Positions 13,875 to 21,885 of a DNA stretch of 25,756 nt are shown here, one piece after another. The stretch is from a virus, in IMG/VR virus record IMGVR_UViG_3300042542_001400, positions 1-25,756 of that record, one strand, 5' to 3'. Both the position numbers and the translations under genes were made by a program. The first letter of the stretch is position 1. Each line of letters begins with the position of its first letter. The notes beneath the pieces were generated by a model. The model saw nothing but the letters and a program-made list of their open reading frames with translations. It was not told the origin of the DNA and did not search any database.

Positions 13875-14855
13875 TTATGCGGTTTGGGTTGTGTACAATA
13901 CTAACTGCTCTCCCCATCCAATCTGCACATCCATTTTGAACAATCCTTTTGCGAAGAAAAGTTCTGAATTGGCTTGCAGTCTTTTCAGTTCCAACTGATT
14001 GTCCTCAGTGGAATTCATACCCAACCAAAGGTTTGATTCGGTTGTTGGCTTTGCAATTGTCACCATAAAGGTATTCTCAGGAATGCCGGCAATACGCTCA
14101 ACATTGTAGCCTTTGTATTGGCCATTAACAACTCCCTCAGGTGATGGTCCTTTGTAGGTAAGGTCAATCAATGCCTGCTCATACTTTTCGTAATCTTCGT
14201 ATGAAAGGAGGAATTTTGTTCCCAGTGCGCCAAACTTTCTCAGCAATGCCTTTGGAAGCAATGCTCTTGCTGCCTCAAGTTTGCTGATGATGTTTGCAGA
14301 TGTCAATGCAATCGGTGTAGCAACATCAATAACATTGGCATTATCAAGAGCCTTTTTGATAAGACCATCGAAATACTGATACTGACTTGCAGATGCAGGC
14401 GCACCAACTGATGCCGGTGTTGTGCCTGATGCATAGGCAGTACGGCCTTGCCAAATATGGCCATCCACGAATTCATCCAACTTTTCAAGGATGTACATCA
14501 TGAAGTATGCTTCAAAGGTTTGTGGCAATTCAGCATCCAACAATTTTGGATTCAACTGAACGGCATACCAATGTTCCTCAAAATCTCTCGGATTCATCTC
14601 TAAATAGAGCATGAAATCCTGAGGCTCAATTGCAGCACCTGCAACTGTCACATCCCCTTGTGATGTTGGTGTTGCTTGCCTTGCCTGAATGAAGTTTGAC
14701 ACATCCAATTTCGGGATGGTGAATTTCTTTTTGATGCCATCCTTAAGATAGATGTTGCCACCATCAATTGTATCTGCACCGGTTACGGCCTTAACAATCA
14801 TCACTGATGCCGCTTCACCGGCATATGTGGTATCTTGTATATTCAATGCTTCCAT
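13875..14855 (-). CDS. Major capsid protein, HK97 fold
   Basis: This 326-residue protein follows the protease-scaffold gene by 22 bases. It has a strand-rich E-loop region (about 45-90, KKKFTIPKLDVSNFIQARQA and following), a long helix (FEAYFMMYILEKLDEFVDGH, about 114-133), the P-domain AALLPKALLRKFGALGTKFL type segment (about 197-213) and a C-terminal ELFFAKGLFKMDVQIGWGEQ (about 299-318). These are features of the Bacteroidota variants of the Mu-like HK97 capsid family. There is no N-terminal delta domain, so scaffolding is probably supplied by the fused upstream gene. It is followed by its own terminator. Confidence 0.85.
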   Translation of the reverse strand: MEALNIQDTTYAGEAASVMIVKAVTGADTIDGGNIYLKDGIKKKFTIPKLDVSNFIQARQATPTSQGDVTVAGAAIEPQDFMLYLEMNPRDFEEHWYAVQLNPKLLDAELPQTFEAYFMMYILEKLDEFVDGHIWQGRTAYASGTTPASVGAPASASQYQYFDGLIKKALDNANVIDVATPIALTSANIISKLEAARALLPKALLRKFGALGTKFLLSYEDYEKYEQALIDLTYKGPSPEGVVNGQYKGYNVERIAGIPENTFMVTIAKPTTESNLWLGMNSTEDNQLELKRLQANSELFFAKGLFKMDVQIGWGEQLVLYTTQTA

Positions 14856-14877
14856 TGTTCTGTTTGTTTTGCTTTAA

Positions 14878-16293
14878 TTACTTTTTTTCTTTCAGTCTTG
14901 CGGCAATCTTTGCCATTGTCAATGCTGCGGAATTGGTTGCAGGCTTGATGTCTTTTGCGGTTGCAAAATTGGTCACGCTGCCCGGTGCTTTCTTAGCAAC
15001 TGGAATAGCATTCAATAATGCATTCGTTCCATCAAAATCATTCACCAACTTCTCAGACCATGTTGCTTTCGCTTCGTCTGTGTCGGCAATCTTGCCCAGT
15101 GTTACGGCATTGGTAATCACATCGGCCACCTTGCTTGCAAGGACTTCTGCCTCTGCGCTTTCAACTTTCGACTTGAATGTATCGCGCTCTGCGGCAACTG
15201 CATTCAGGCTTTCAGTAAGTTCAGTGACCTTGTTGGTCAGTTTGCCGATTTCGGCTTCTTTGCTTTTCGCGGTTTCAGATGCCTTAACAGATTTCTCTTT
15301 CAGCGCATTGATAGCCTGAGCGATAATATCTTCGGCAGCACCCTCTTGTAAACCGAGAGCATTGGTAATCTGCTTGTTCATATTGCTTGATTGGTTTTTC
15401 ATTGAATTGGTGATGGTCATTACGTTGGAATAGATTGATGATGCCATCTCTCCATCAATCTGCTTTAATTTCTTTTGCGCCCATGCGATACCCTCATCGC
15501 CTCCCCATGCATCCCACATTAGCTTGCCACATCCCTCACCATAAGGTGTATCTGAATTCTGTCGGTGACGCTCAAATGCCGCCATTCTCGCAATGGTATC
15601 TCTCGTTAATGATTCACGATTTGCCAATTGGCTTGCACGTTTTTTTCCCACTGGTGTTCCGCAATCTCCCCATCCGTTTTCCTCAGCATATTTTAATGCT
15701 CGCTTTGCGTTTTCTGTCGCTGCCTTAGGATAATCATTGTATGTCTTAACGGCATTTGTAATGCCTTTCAGACCTCCGGTGATGCTTGAACAAAATCCCG
15801 CTTCCAAACATTCGGCAGCGGTCATCCAATTATCATCCTGCATCAATGACATCACTTCTTCCCTTGTTCTCTTTCCGCTTCTGCATAACATGGTGACAAG
15901 GCTTTCGGTGGCTTTCTGCTCCAATTCTCCCTCAGCATTCTGCACCCCATGAATCATCATCAATGCATAATCTGCCATCTCTCTTTCATCTCCTGCCTGA
16001 AATATCACCGCTGCAATTGAGGCAACAAGACCGATGTTCATCATCTTAATCTTGCATTTGTTTTTCGCACCCTCAATGGCATTGAATATGCCCATGCCCT
16101 CAAACACTTGCCCACCAATGGAATTCATACGGATTTCGATTTCCGTTGCGCCATTGTCAATGAGCATCTGCATTTCACGCTGAAATTGCCCGGCCATAAT
16201 GCCGTAACCATCGCCATCAAGATATCCAATATGCTTGTCTATCATCATGACTGGCTTTTCAGAATACGGATTTATAGTGTACTGATATTCCAC
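14878..16293 (-). CDS. ClpP-like prohead protease fused to a scaffold domain
   Basis: This 471-residue protein starts at GTG (no ATG lies between the upstream stop and it; ATG 16248 would remove a conserved strand). Residues 20-175 form a ClpP-like fold: IRMNSIGGQVFEGMGIFNAI (54-73), nucleophile Ser92 in GLVASIAA, and His115 in ALMMIHG. The third triad residue, Asp in GLVDS of ClpP, is Ser169 here (GFCSS). Residues 185-280 hold a separate domain (NDYPKAATENAKRALKYAEE, then RMAAFERHRQNSD and WDAWGGDEGIAWAQKKLKQI). Residues 325-395 are coiled coil typical of a scaffold. Such proteases cut the scaffold off during capsid maturation. Confidence 0.82.
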   Translation of the reverse strand: MEYQYTINPYSEKPVMMIDKHIGYLDGDGYGIMAGQFQREMQMLIDNGATEIEIRMNSIGGQVFEGMGIFNAIEGAKNKCKIKMMNIGLVASIAAVIFQAGDEREMADYALMMIHGVQNAEGELEQKATESLVTMLCRSGKRTREEVMSLMQDDNWMTAAECLEAGFCSSITGGLKGITNAVKTYNDYPKAATENAKRALKYAEENGWGDCGTPVGKKRASQLANRESLTRDTIARMAAFERHRQNSDTPYGEGCGKLMWDAWGGDEGIAWAQKKLKQIDGEMASSIYSNVMTITNSMKNQSSNMNKQITNALGLQEGAAEDIIAQAINALKEKSVKASETAKSKEAEIGKLTNKVTELTESLNAVAAERDTFKSKVESAEAEVLASKVADVITNAVTLGKIADTDEAKATWSEKLVNDFDGTNALLNAIPVAKKAPGSVTNFATAKDIKPATNSAALTMAKIAARLKEKK

Positions 16294-16297
16294 GATG

Positions 16298-16327
16298 CAA
16301 TTCTAATTAGTGAATTCTTTATTGCAA
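16298..16327 (-). promoter_or_regulatory. Possible promoter for protease and capsid genes
   Basis: On the minus strand TTG (16327-16325), 19 bases, then TAGAATTG (16305-16298) differ from TAnnTTTG at one position. The predicted start would lie very near GTG 16293, giving an almost leaderless message. If so, ATG 16248 would gain weight as the start. Confidence 0.35.
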
Positions 16328-16359
16328 TTTTTTTAAGTTAAAACGCAATCGAAATAAAG

Positions 16360-16584
16360 TTAATTGCCATCCCAACTAATGCGGCTCATTCCGGGTGATG
16401 TGCTTATCAAGAATCCTCTGCCTTGCACATCCACAATGGTTTTTGCGCTCAAATCTGATTTGATGATAACAAAGTAATCACCGGCATAAACGGCATCGGC
16501 AATTTTCTGATTAACATCATTCAATTCATTCGTGTTGTCGGTATTCAATGAATCGGCTATCTGTTTTGCTTGATTTGCATCCAT
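16360..16584 (-). CDS. Small tail-fibre companion protein
   Basis: This 74-residue protein starts MDANQAKQIADSLNTDNTNE. The rest has AVYAGDYFVIIKSDLSAKTI (30-49) and ends MSRISWDGN, a pattern of small phage proteins that end in a beta strand with ISW. The open frame extends back to 16641, but ATG 16584 is preferred because it starts one base after the fibre gene's stop (16588-16586) and avoids a 56-base overlap. Following the fibre gene, it could be a fibre assembly factor or minor virion protein. I cannot say which. Confidence 0.6.
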   Translation of the reverse strand: MDANQAKQIADSLNTDNTNELNDVNQKIADAVYAGDYFVIIKSDLSAKTIVDVQGRGFLISTSPGMSRISWDGN

Positions 16585-16585
16585 A

Positions 16586-18346
16586 TTAATATTTGTTGAT
16601 GTAAACTGCCTGAACGAATGTGGAATCGCCTGCTGCGCCATTCTGCAAAAACAAATTGATGTATTGGTCGACAGTCCAATTTATTGCAGCGGTGTTCAAA
16701 GCATATCCGGTTGTCAATGCGTTGAATTCAGGTGTAAGGTTTGACGTTGGTGGTGCGTGCCTTGTGCCGTTGCCCGTTCCTGCCGCAACTAATATGCTCA
16801 ATGTTCTCTCGACTACGAAGATACCTCCACCCGCAATGGTTAGCTGAGATTGCGAAATCTGCGTTCCTCCGACTGATGCAGCGGTGTGAATGAACATCCT
16901 GCAAGTGACTTGCCCTGCTGTTCCGGTTTTTGTAACCATGCAGCGGAATACCAATGTGGTGTTATTGCTGAATGTGTTTGCAGGAATTAGTATTGACTTA
17001 ACAAGATTGGATGTTGTGTTACCAGTGTTTGCGGTTGTCGGTGCGCCATCGTTGAAGATGGTGATGAGATTTTGTTTGGTATTCAGCGCGGTTTGTGTTG
17101 CAGTGCTGATAGGCTTGTTTGCGTCTGAGGTGTTATCGACATTTCCTAACCCAACATCCGATTTTGTTCCTGCTCTCGCCGTCCATAAGCCAGTGACGGA
17201 ATTGTAAAACAGACCATCGTTATTGTTTGGTGACTGCGCTGAAACATCATGTATCTCGTCCAACTCATATCCATTCTGTACCTTAACATACATCCTGCCT
17301 GCATTGCCATTGCTTGCCGATGTGACATATCCGAGATAAACAAGGTGATTCGGTGCATAAGGCTTTACTTTAGTCACGCTGCCTGCCGTTGCTCCAAGAT
17401 AAACAAAGTCACCATCCGACCATGTGGAGGTTGGAAATATGTTCAAATTATCCAACTGACCTTGTATGATAATGATACCCTTCTGCCCTGCGGCAATGTT
17501 AGCGACTGCAATACCGATAGTCTGTGCGCTCGTTGTATCTGTGGTGTTATATGCTAACTTGACCGAGATTCTGTCTCCAGTGCCTCCAAAAACGTACACT
17601 GGCTGGCCTTTGTTTATCGTGACACTCTCAGCATTGGTGACGTAAGAAAAAAGCGAATTAGGCGATGTTCCTATGCACTGGAAACCATTTAAGGTTGAAT
17701 TGAAAATAACGAGCATCTCTGCCCCTGCCCATATATCACCGCCAATCAATGCTCCATCATTGTTGCGATATAGTGACCTTGCTCCAATCGAATTGATGTT
17801 CAATGTCGCTGCGCTTGTATTTCCATTCGGAAAACGTATGAGGTAAGCATCGCCATCGGTGTATGCCGTCACTCCGCTGATTGTTGCGGTATATGTGTCC
17901 GTTCCTGATGCCGTTCCTTTAAGAAGGCCTGCGGGAATGGTCGGCTTATTCTTGATGAAATCAACTGCCGCATTATTAGATTGATTCCAATCTGATTGTA
18001 TCTGTGCTGCGGGAATGGTTGGCTTATTAAGAATTTCTGCTACTCCGCTAACTGCATTCCAATCGCTATTTACCTGCGCTGCGGGAATTGGAGGCAATGC
18101 CGCTATCTCTGCATCGGTATAAGCATTTGCCGCTACCTCTGCCGCTGCCGCTGCCCCTGCAATATCTGCGCCTACATCATTTGCATCGAGAACAACGATT
18201 CCAGTTTGCCCATTTACGGAATCAACTGCACCACCACCTCCACCTCCACCTTGCTCAATGGTTATCTCAACATTGATAGGCTGAGGTTGAACATTGATTG
18301 TTGCCTCAATTGGCTGCTCAGTAATGTTAATCGTGATGTTATCCAT
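16586..18346 (-). CDS. Tail fibre protein, probable receptor-binding
   Basis: This 586-residue protein opens with a Val/Ile/Pro-rich part, a run of seven Gly (about 33-39) and the SVNGQTGIVVLDANDVGAD fibre motif. Two repeats of the SDWNAVSG / SDWNQSNN type, each ending NKPTIPA, follow (about 93-140). A long middle domain carries VTINKGQPVYVFGGTGDRIS and the element HLVYLGYV / NGYELDEIHDV (about 330-375), known from many phage fibres. A DVGLGNVDNTSDANKPIST linker leads to a C-terminal beta domain (about 430-586, SILIPANTFSNNTTLVFRCM) likely to carry receptor contacts. It overlaps the BppU-like gene by 8 bases. The C-terminal domain is expected to vary most between strains. Confidence 0.8.
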   Translation of the reverse strand: MDNITINITEQPIEATINVQPQPINVEITIEQGGGGGGGAVDSVNGQTGIVVLDANDVGADIAGAAAAAEVAANAYTDAEIAALPPIPAAQVNSDWNAVSGVAEILNKPTIPAAQIQSDWNQSNNAAVDFIKNKPTIPAGLLKGTASGTDTYTATISGVTAYTDGDAYLIRFPNGNTSAATLNINSIGARSLYRNNDGALIGGDIWAGAEMLVIFNSTLNGFQCIGTSPNSLFSYVTNAESVTINKGQPVYVFGGTGDRISVKLAYNTTDTTSAQTIGIAVANIAAGQKGIIIIQGQLDNLNIFPTSTWSDGDFVYLGATAGSVTKVKPYAPNHLVYLGYVTSASNGNAGRMYVKVQNGYELDEIHDVSAQSPNNNDGLFYNSVTGLWTARAGTKSDVGLGNVDNTSDANKPISTATQTALNTKQNLITIFNDGAPTTANTGNTTSNLVKSILIPANTFSNNTTLVFRCMVTKTGTAGQVTCRMFIHTAASVGGTQISQSQLTIAGGGIFVVERTLSILVAAGTGNGTRHAPPTSNLTPEFNALTTGYALNTAAINWTVDQYINLFLQNGAAGDSTFVQAVYINKY

Positions 18347-18674
18347 GTGCAGGATTCACCTTTATTGTGAATGTTCCCTCAACATATACCTTGACACTTC
18401 CATCCGACAATGTAAACTGAATAGCATAATTGTATGTGCCTTTCTCCCAATCAATCAACTGCTCGTCAATCCTGAATATACCTGATGCTGCATTCACAAT
18501 GGTTGTTTCAAACTGCCGAAACTTTGCAGGATTTGATTGCGGCCTTGCAACTGCTTTGATTGTCGCTGATGTAAGATTCAAAGGTGCTTCATCCACAAGA
18601 ATTGTGAATTGAATCGCCTCCATCGTTGTTCCCTCATATACTGATGGGATGGTATAATTGCCAACATCACTCAT
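18339..18674 (-). CDS. BppU-like baseplate domain protein
   Basis: This 111-residue protein is a single beta-sandwich. It has YEGTTMEAIQFTILVDEAPL (13-32), the NLTSATIKAVARPQ strand (33-46), FRIDEQLIDWEKGTYNYAIQ (66-85) and a final YVEGTFTIKVNP strand. The layout matches the N-terminal domain of BppU-type proteins, which fix receptor-binding fibres to the baseplate. It lies directly before the fibre gene and overlaps it, consistent with a fibre anchor. The upstream 69 bases (18675-18743) separate it from the divergent plus-strand gene and may hold a weak promoter. Confidence 0.6.
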   Translation of the reverse strand: MSDVGNYTIPSVYEGTTMEAIQFTILVDEAPLNLTSATIKAVARPQSNPAKFRQFETTIVNAASGIFRIDEQLIDWEKGTYNYAIQFTLSDGSVKVYVEGTFTIKVNPAHG

Positions 18675-18743
18675 ATTCTGCGAAATTACCTCCGCTATTG
18701 ACTTTCGTTTTCTTTTAAGTTAATTTAGCCAAAATTTATTCCA

Positions 18744-19001
18744 ATGGGCAGAAATAGAAAGTTACCGGGCAATGATGAATTATTCGACATCAAGAAAAAT
18801 TCAGCAAGAAGAGTACAAGCATACTGCAAGCCAGTGCCATTCAAGATTATCGTTGCCCATTGCGAAAACAACGGAATCACAACCGCCAATTTCGTTTCGA
18901 GAATTTTGGAGGATTATGTAAAAAATCTGCCTGAAAAAGAAAGGCAAAATCTCATCAGGAAATATGATGAGATTTCAACCAATGGCCGCAATAGATATTA
19001 G
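18744..19001 (+). CDS. Plus-strand 85-residue protein, possible ribbon-helix-helix type
   Basis: This gene sits on the strand opposite to all its neighbours. The protein is basic (MGRNRKLPGNDELFDIKKNS at the start). PVPFKIIVAHCENNGITTANFVSRILEDYV (about 29-58) resembles the strand-helix-turn-helix order of a ribbon-helix-helix DNA-binding protein, though the fit is loose. The rest is a charged helix (PEKERQNLIRKYDEIS). Its stop overlaps the stop of the fibre-like gene by 4 bases. TAATTTAG about 25 bases upstream is one base off a -7 element. A moron or a regulator are both possible; the frame could also be spurious, but its composition looks coding. Confidence 0.6.
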   Translation: MGRNRKLPGNDELFDIKKNSARRVQAYCKPVPFKIIVAHCENNGITTANFVSRILEDYVKNLPEKERQNLIRKYDEISTNGRNRY

Positions 19002-19846
19002 GAATTAAATCCTCTGTCTATTTCGAACACGATTTCACCCTCGACATCAAGTCCTCCGGTGATGGCTGCAATGTTTGTTCCGGTCACTCGCTCAATATAA
19101 ACACGATTGCTCGTTGCAGGACTTACCGCTACTCTTGCAATCTCATTGGCAGGAGAATTGTTTGAATTCTTCATAAAACAATATCCAACTGCTCTGCGTA
19201 TCGGAATAAGGCTGATTGCACCCAAAAACAAAATGTCAAATCTGATATTGGCCGTTGCTAATGATAATGTTCCGTTTGTGATTCGAAATTTCACCCTTGC
19301 CATACATCCGGTGACAGATACATTCACATCCCAATCCGATGCTCCCGGAATAGTCCATGCTCCTGATGATGCAGTCAATAATCCGGCATTGTATGAATTT
19401 ACATAGCCACTGCAAGCATATTCACAACTTGATAGATTCACACTGCCACTGCCTGCCGTTCCTGCGCTCCAAACAATGATTCTATCCATGTTCACATTGT
19501 TGCTGCTTCCATTGCTGAATTGTACCGGGTCAAGTGATGCACCTGATTGTGATTGTTCGGTGATTGTACCAATAACAACTTGCCCCACTCCCGGTGTTAC
19601 ATTGACTGAGGCAAACCGATATATCTCTCCACTGAGCAACAATGCGCCTGCTTCGAATTGATATGTTCCTCCGGATAGGGTATAACTGCCAAACAATATC
19701 ACTGGCTGACTTCCTGCCGATTGGTCAAATGCTCTGACAATTCGGGCATCGCAATCCTTAACATTGTCTTGCACAAGGTCAAGCATTCCGCTTTTCAATG
19801 GCATTGCCGCACCCGGCGCAATGGCTGATGTTTTAATTCTTTTCAT
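18998..19846 (-). CDS. Tail fibre or baseplate-associated structural protein
   Basis: This 282-residue protein has an N-terminal segment MKRIKTSAIAPGAAMPLKSG and a DLVQDNVKDCDARIVRAF helix (about 23-40). The remainder is a Ser/Gly-rich beta region (ILFGSYTLSGGTYQFEAGAL, 50-69; ARVKFRITNGTLSLATANIR, about 184-203). The C-terminal part ends GGLDVEGEIVFEIDRGFNS. Gene position and composition are those of fibre-network proteins that connect baseplate and fibre. I see no catalytic motif or chaperone domain. It does not resemble the long fibre at 16586. It follows the CBM-like baseplate protein with one base between them. Confidence 0.55.
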   Translation of the reverse strand: MKRIKTSAIAPGAAMPLKSGMLDLVQDNVKDCDARIVRAFDQSAGSQPVILFGSYTLSGGTYQFEAGALLLSGEIYRFASVNVTPGVGQVVIGTITEQSQSGASLDPVQFSNGSSNNVNMDRIIVWSAGTAGSGSVNLSSCEYACSGYVNSYNAGLLTASSGAWTIPGASDWDVNVSVTGCMARVKFRITNGTLSLATANIRFDILFLGAISLIPIRRAVGYCFMKNSNNSPANEIARVAVSPATSNRVYIERVTGTNIAAITGGLDVEGEIVFEIDRGFNS

Positions 19847-19847
19847 G

Positions 19848-20531
19848 TTAATATGTGTTGATTGTGTATGTTAGTCCTGCGGTGTTGATTTGGTCGGCAA
19901 ATCGCCTCACAACTGCCTCTCTTTCGGGGTTTGATGTTCCCAAAGCATTGAATACTGCTAATGGAATGTTGATGGAAAAATCGGCTGCACCATAGGTTGG
20001 ATTCGCTGATTGGATGAATGATATTGCCTCACCATTGATGGCAACAATCTCACTACTTTCATTTTCCTGATACCCAACAAAGAAATCGACAAGGTTTGAA
20101 TTAAGGTCATTGATATAGATGTCACTTGTCAATGGTGGCTGCCGGAATGTGGTATCAAACCAAAGATTCAAAGCATATTCGAATTTCAAATCCTCTGCGC
20201 TGAATTTTGCCCGGTCAATAACTCCGATGAAATTGTCTTGCACCTTAGTCCATGCGGTTGTGTTCAATGGTGTTGTTCCGGCCACTGCTAATGCAATCAT
20301 TTCATAAATGCCCTTGCTATACTTCACCCGGTCACCAATTGCATAGGTTGTTGCAGGATTGAAATCTGCCGTTGAATAATCACCCTCACGATAGCTTGTA
20401 AAGAGATTATCCCAAAGCCACTGCAATGGTTTCATCAATACGGCAAGCCATGCCAACCAACCTGATTTTCTTCTCGTTGGTGGCAAAAGATTCTGCCCTT
20501 GATTGTTTAGGTTGTTTGTGTAAAAAGACAT
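19848..20531 (-). CDS. Baseplate protein with a carbohydrate-binding-like module
   Basis: This 227-residue protein starts with a polar end and a Trp-rich helix (SGWLAWLAVLMKPLQWLWDN, 23-42). Residues 57-96, with NPATTYAIGDRVKYSKGIYE and WTKV, have the pattern of a CBM5/12-like fold: aromatic, GD.V.Y.G, then a final W. The C-terminal part (about 105-227) has KFEYALNLWFDTTFRQP and a strand region with DFSINIPLAVFNAL. It follows the J-like gene, so it takes the position of Mu gp48 / GpI, but I cannot confirm that fold. A surface-facing baseplate role is likely. Confidence 0.55.
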   Translation of the reverse strand: MSFYTNNLNNQGQNLLPPTRRKSGWLAWLAVLMKPLQWLWDNLFTSYREGDYSTADFNPATTYAIGDRVKYSKGIYEMIALAVAGTTPLNTTAWTKVQDNFIGVIDRAKFSAEDLKFEYALNLWFDTTFRQPPLTSDIYINDLNSNLVDFFVGYQENESSEIVAINGEAISFIQSANPTYGAADFSINIPLAVFNALGTSNPEREAVVRRFADQINTAGLTYTINTY

Positions 20532-21385
20532 CAGTAAACCGGTGAATATGTCAGTGTATCGGCAAAGGTATGTGATGATGTTGTTTCCTCAGTGATATAC
20601 CCTGCATAAGATTGATATTGCACCCCGTTGATGCCACTGCTTAATGAATACAATGTTGTTCCTGATGCATAGGAAACAGAATCACGTCTAACCTTAATCA
20701 GTGATAAATTCACGTCCAATACTCCACTAACTGCCTGAATTGCATCAATGACATCCTGCACTGATACAATGCCGTTGAATTCTAATGTTGCAAGGTAATT
20801 CACCAATGCATCCTCCACTGCCGTTTGAATGACTGAATTGTATTGGCCATCATAAAAAATCGTTCCCGCAATCTCAATCTTGTCGGATGGCTCATTCACT
20901 ATTTGATAAGTCACCCCTGCCACTCCCCACAATGCGACATATCCCTGCAATGATGTCTGCTCTGCTCCACTTAATTGCGTTGGTGGGTCAGATTTTGCAA
21001 CTTTGATTAAAACGGTCTTATTGTTCGTGACTTGTGTTGCCACCCTTGTAATGATTTGAAATGCCGTATTCACCACTGGATATTCAACCACCAATGTAGA
21101 TGTGTTCAATTGCGCCACTTGCGTTGTTGTTGCATTATATTGGAACTTCTGCACCATCCACCGCACCCATGCCTGCGTTCCTGCTTTCGCTGATGCCTGA
21201 ATGTCCTCAACCTCTGATTTGAATACATCCATCATCTGCTCAAAAATGTTAATTGTCTGAGCAACTACCCAAAGGAACAATCCCCATCGTGATGTTTGAG
21301 AATTTGAGGTGAATCCGCTTAATGATGATTGAGCATTCTTCTCTGCCACCATCTGATTCTTGATTTCTGCCGTACTTCTTGCCAT
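20531..21385 (-). CDS. Baseplate J-like protein
   Basis: This 284-residue protein has an N-terminal helical part (STAEIKNQMVAEKNAQSSLS, 4-23; LFLWVVAQTINIFEQMMDVF, about 36-55) as in the arm domain of J-type baseplate proteins. A beta domain follows (VEYPVVNTAFQIITRVAT), then a C-terminal alpha-beta part with EDALVNYLATLEFNGIVSVQ (190-209) and a VIDAIQAVSGVLDVNLS element (212-228). The latter two are strongly typical of J proteins. It is shorter than most. J proteins form the wedge periphery and carry fibres. Here it is separated from hub and spike by about 13 kb. Confidence 0.7.
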   Translation of the reverse strand: MARSTAEIKNQMVAEKNAQSSLSGFTSNSQTSRWGLFLWVVAQTINIFEQMMDVFKSEVEDIQASAKAGTQAWVRWMVQKFQYNATTTQVAQLNTSTLVVEYPVVNTAFQIITRVATQVTNNKTVLIKVAKSDPPTQLSGAEQTSLQGYVALWGVAGVTYQIVNEPSDKIEIAGTIFYDGQYNSVIQTAVEDALVNYLATLEFNGIVSVQDVIDAIQAVSGVLDVNLSLIKVRRDSVSYASGTTLYSLSSGINGVQYQSYAGYITEETTSSHTFADTLTYSPVY

Positions 21386-21885
21386 TATTGATAACTGCCT
21401 GATGTTACTATTGTCGGTGATGCCACCTGATTATTCTTCGGTCTTTGCGCGATATGGTCGGCAATGGATGTGGTGAATGTCATCTGATAAACATACCAAT
21501 TGCCATGATTGAAGTCAGGTGATTCCGATGTCCTGAACATCCTTGCCATTGTATCTGTGCTGAATTCCTGCAATGCGAAAAAAACCTGATTCCTGAGGTC
21601 AAAGATACTTAATGCTTCATCCATTGTATCACCATCTCCATTCAATTCCATCTGCCCAATGTGAATCGTGATTTCAATTGGCTCAAAAATCTGCACCCCA
21701 TCACCCAACTGCTGAATGGTGGATGGATTAAATTCAATTAGTGCTGCCGGTGATTCTATGTTGTAGCCAAAAGGATTTCCATCAGTGAGCATCTTTGTGA
21801 ATTGGTCATTGAACAATCGCACATCATGAATGCTTGTTTCATCCTTGATTTGTTGTTTTATTGCCTCAATTATTGCTCTTGTCAT
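21385..21885 (-). CDS. Tail terminator / Mu gp37-like protein
   Basis: This 166-residue protein starts MTRAIIEAIKQQIKDETSIH and carries a central GDGVQIFEPIEITIHIGQME strand region (61-80) and IFDLRNQVFFALQEFSTDTM (93-112). The end (PDFNHGNWYVYQMTFTTSIA, about 123-142) repeats the strand pattern that is characteristic of tail-completion proteins. This fits Mu gp37-like or GpU-type tail terminators. It follows the gpG-like gene with ATGA overlap. The C-terminal 25 residues are low complexity. The function is inferred from fold pattern and position. Confidence 0.55.
   Translation of the reverse strand: MTRAIIEAIKQQIKDETSIHDVRLFNDQFTKMLTDGNPFGYNIESPAALIEFNPSTIQQLGDGVQIFEPIEITIHIGQMELNGDGDTMDEALSIFDLRNQVFFALQEFSTDTMARMFRTSESPDFNHGNWYVYQMTFTTSIADHIAQRPKNNQVASPTIVTSGSYQ

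Noticed and set aside
14807-15319. Plus-strand open frame of 170 codons with hydrophobic N-terminus
   Set aside because: It covers the scaffold coil of the protease gene and the start of the capsid gene on the other strand; the hydrophobicity is the complement of charged coil codons.
16585-16641. Extension of the fibre companion gene upstream of ATG 16584
   Set aside because: It would overlap the end of the fibre gene by 56 bases, while ATG 16584 starts one base after the fibre stop.
18203-18260. Poly-glycine codon run in the tail fibre as a phase-variable repeat
   Set aside because: The codons alternate between GGT and GGA in triplet units, so slippage would only change linker length and not switch the frame.
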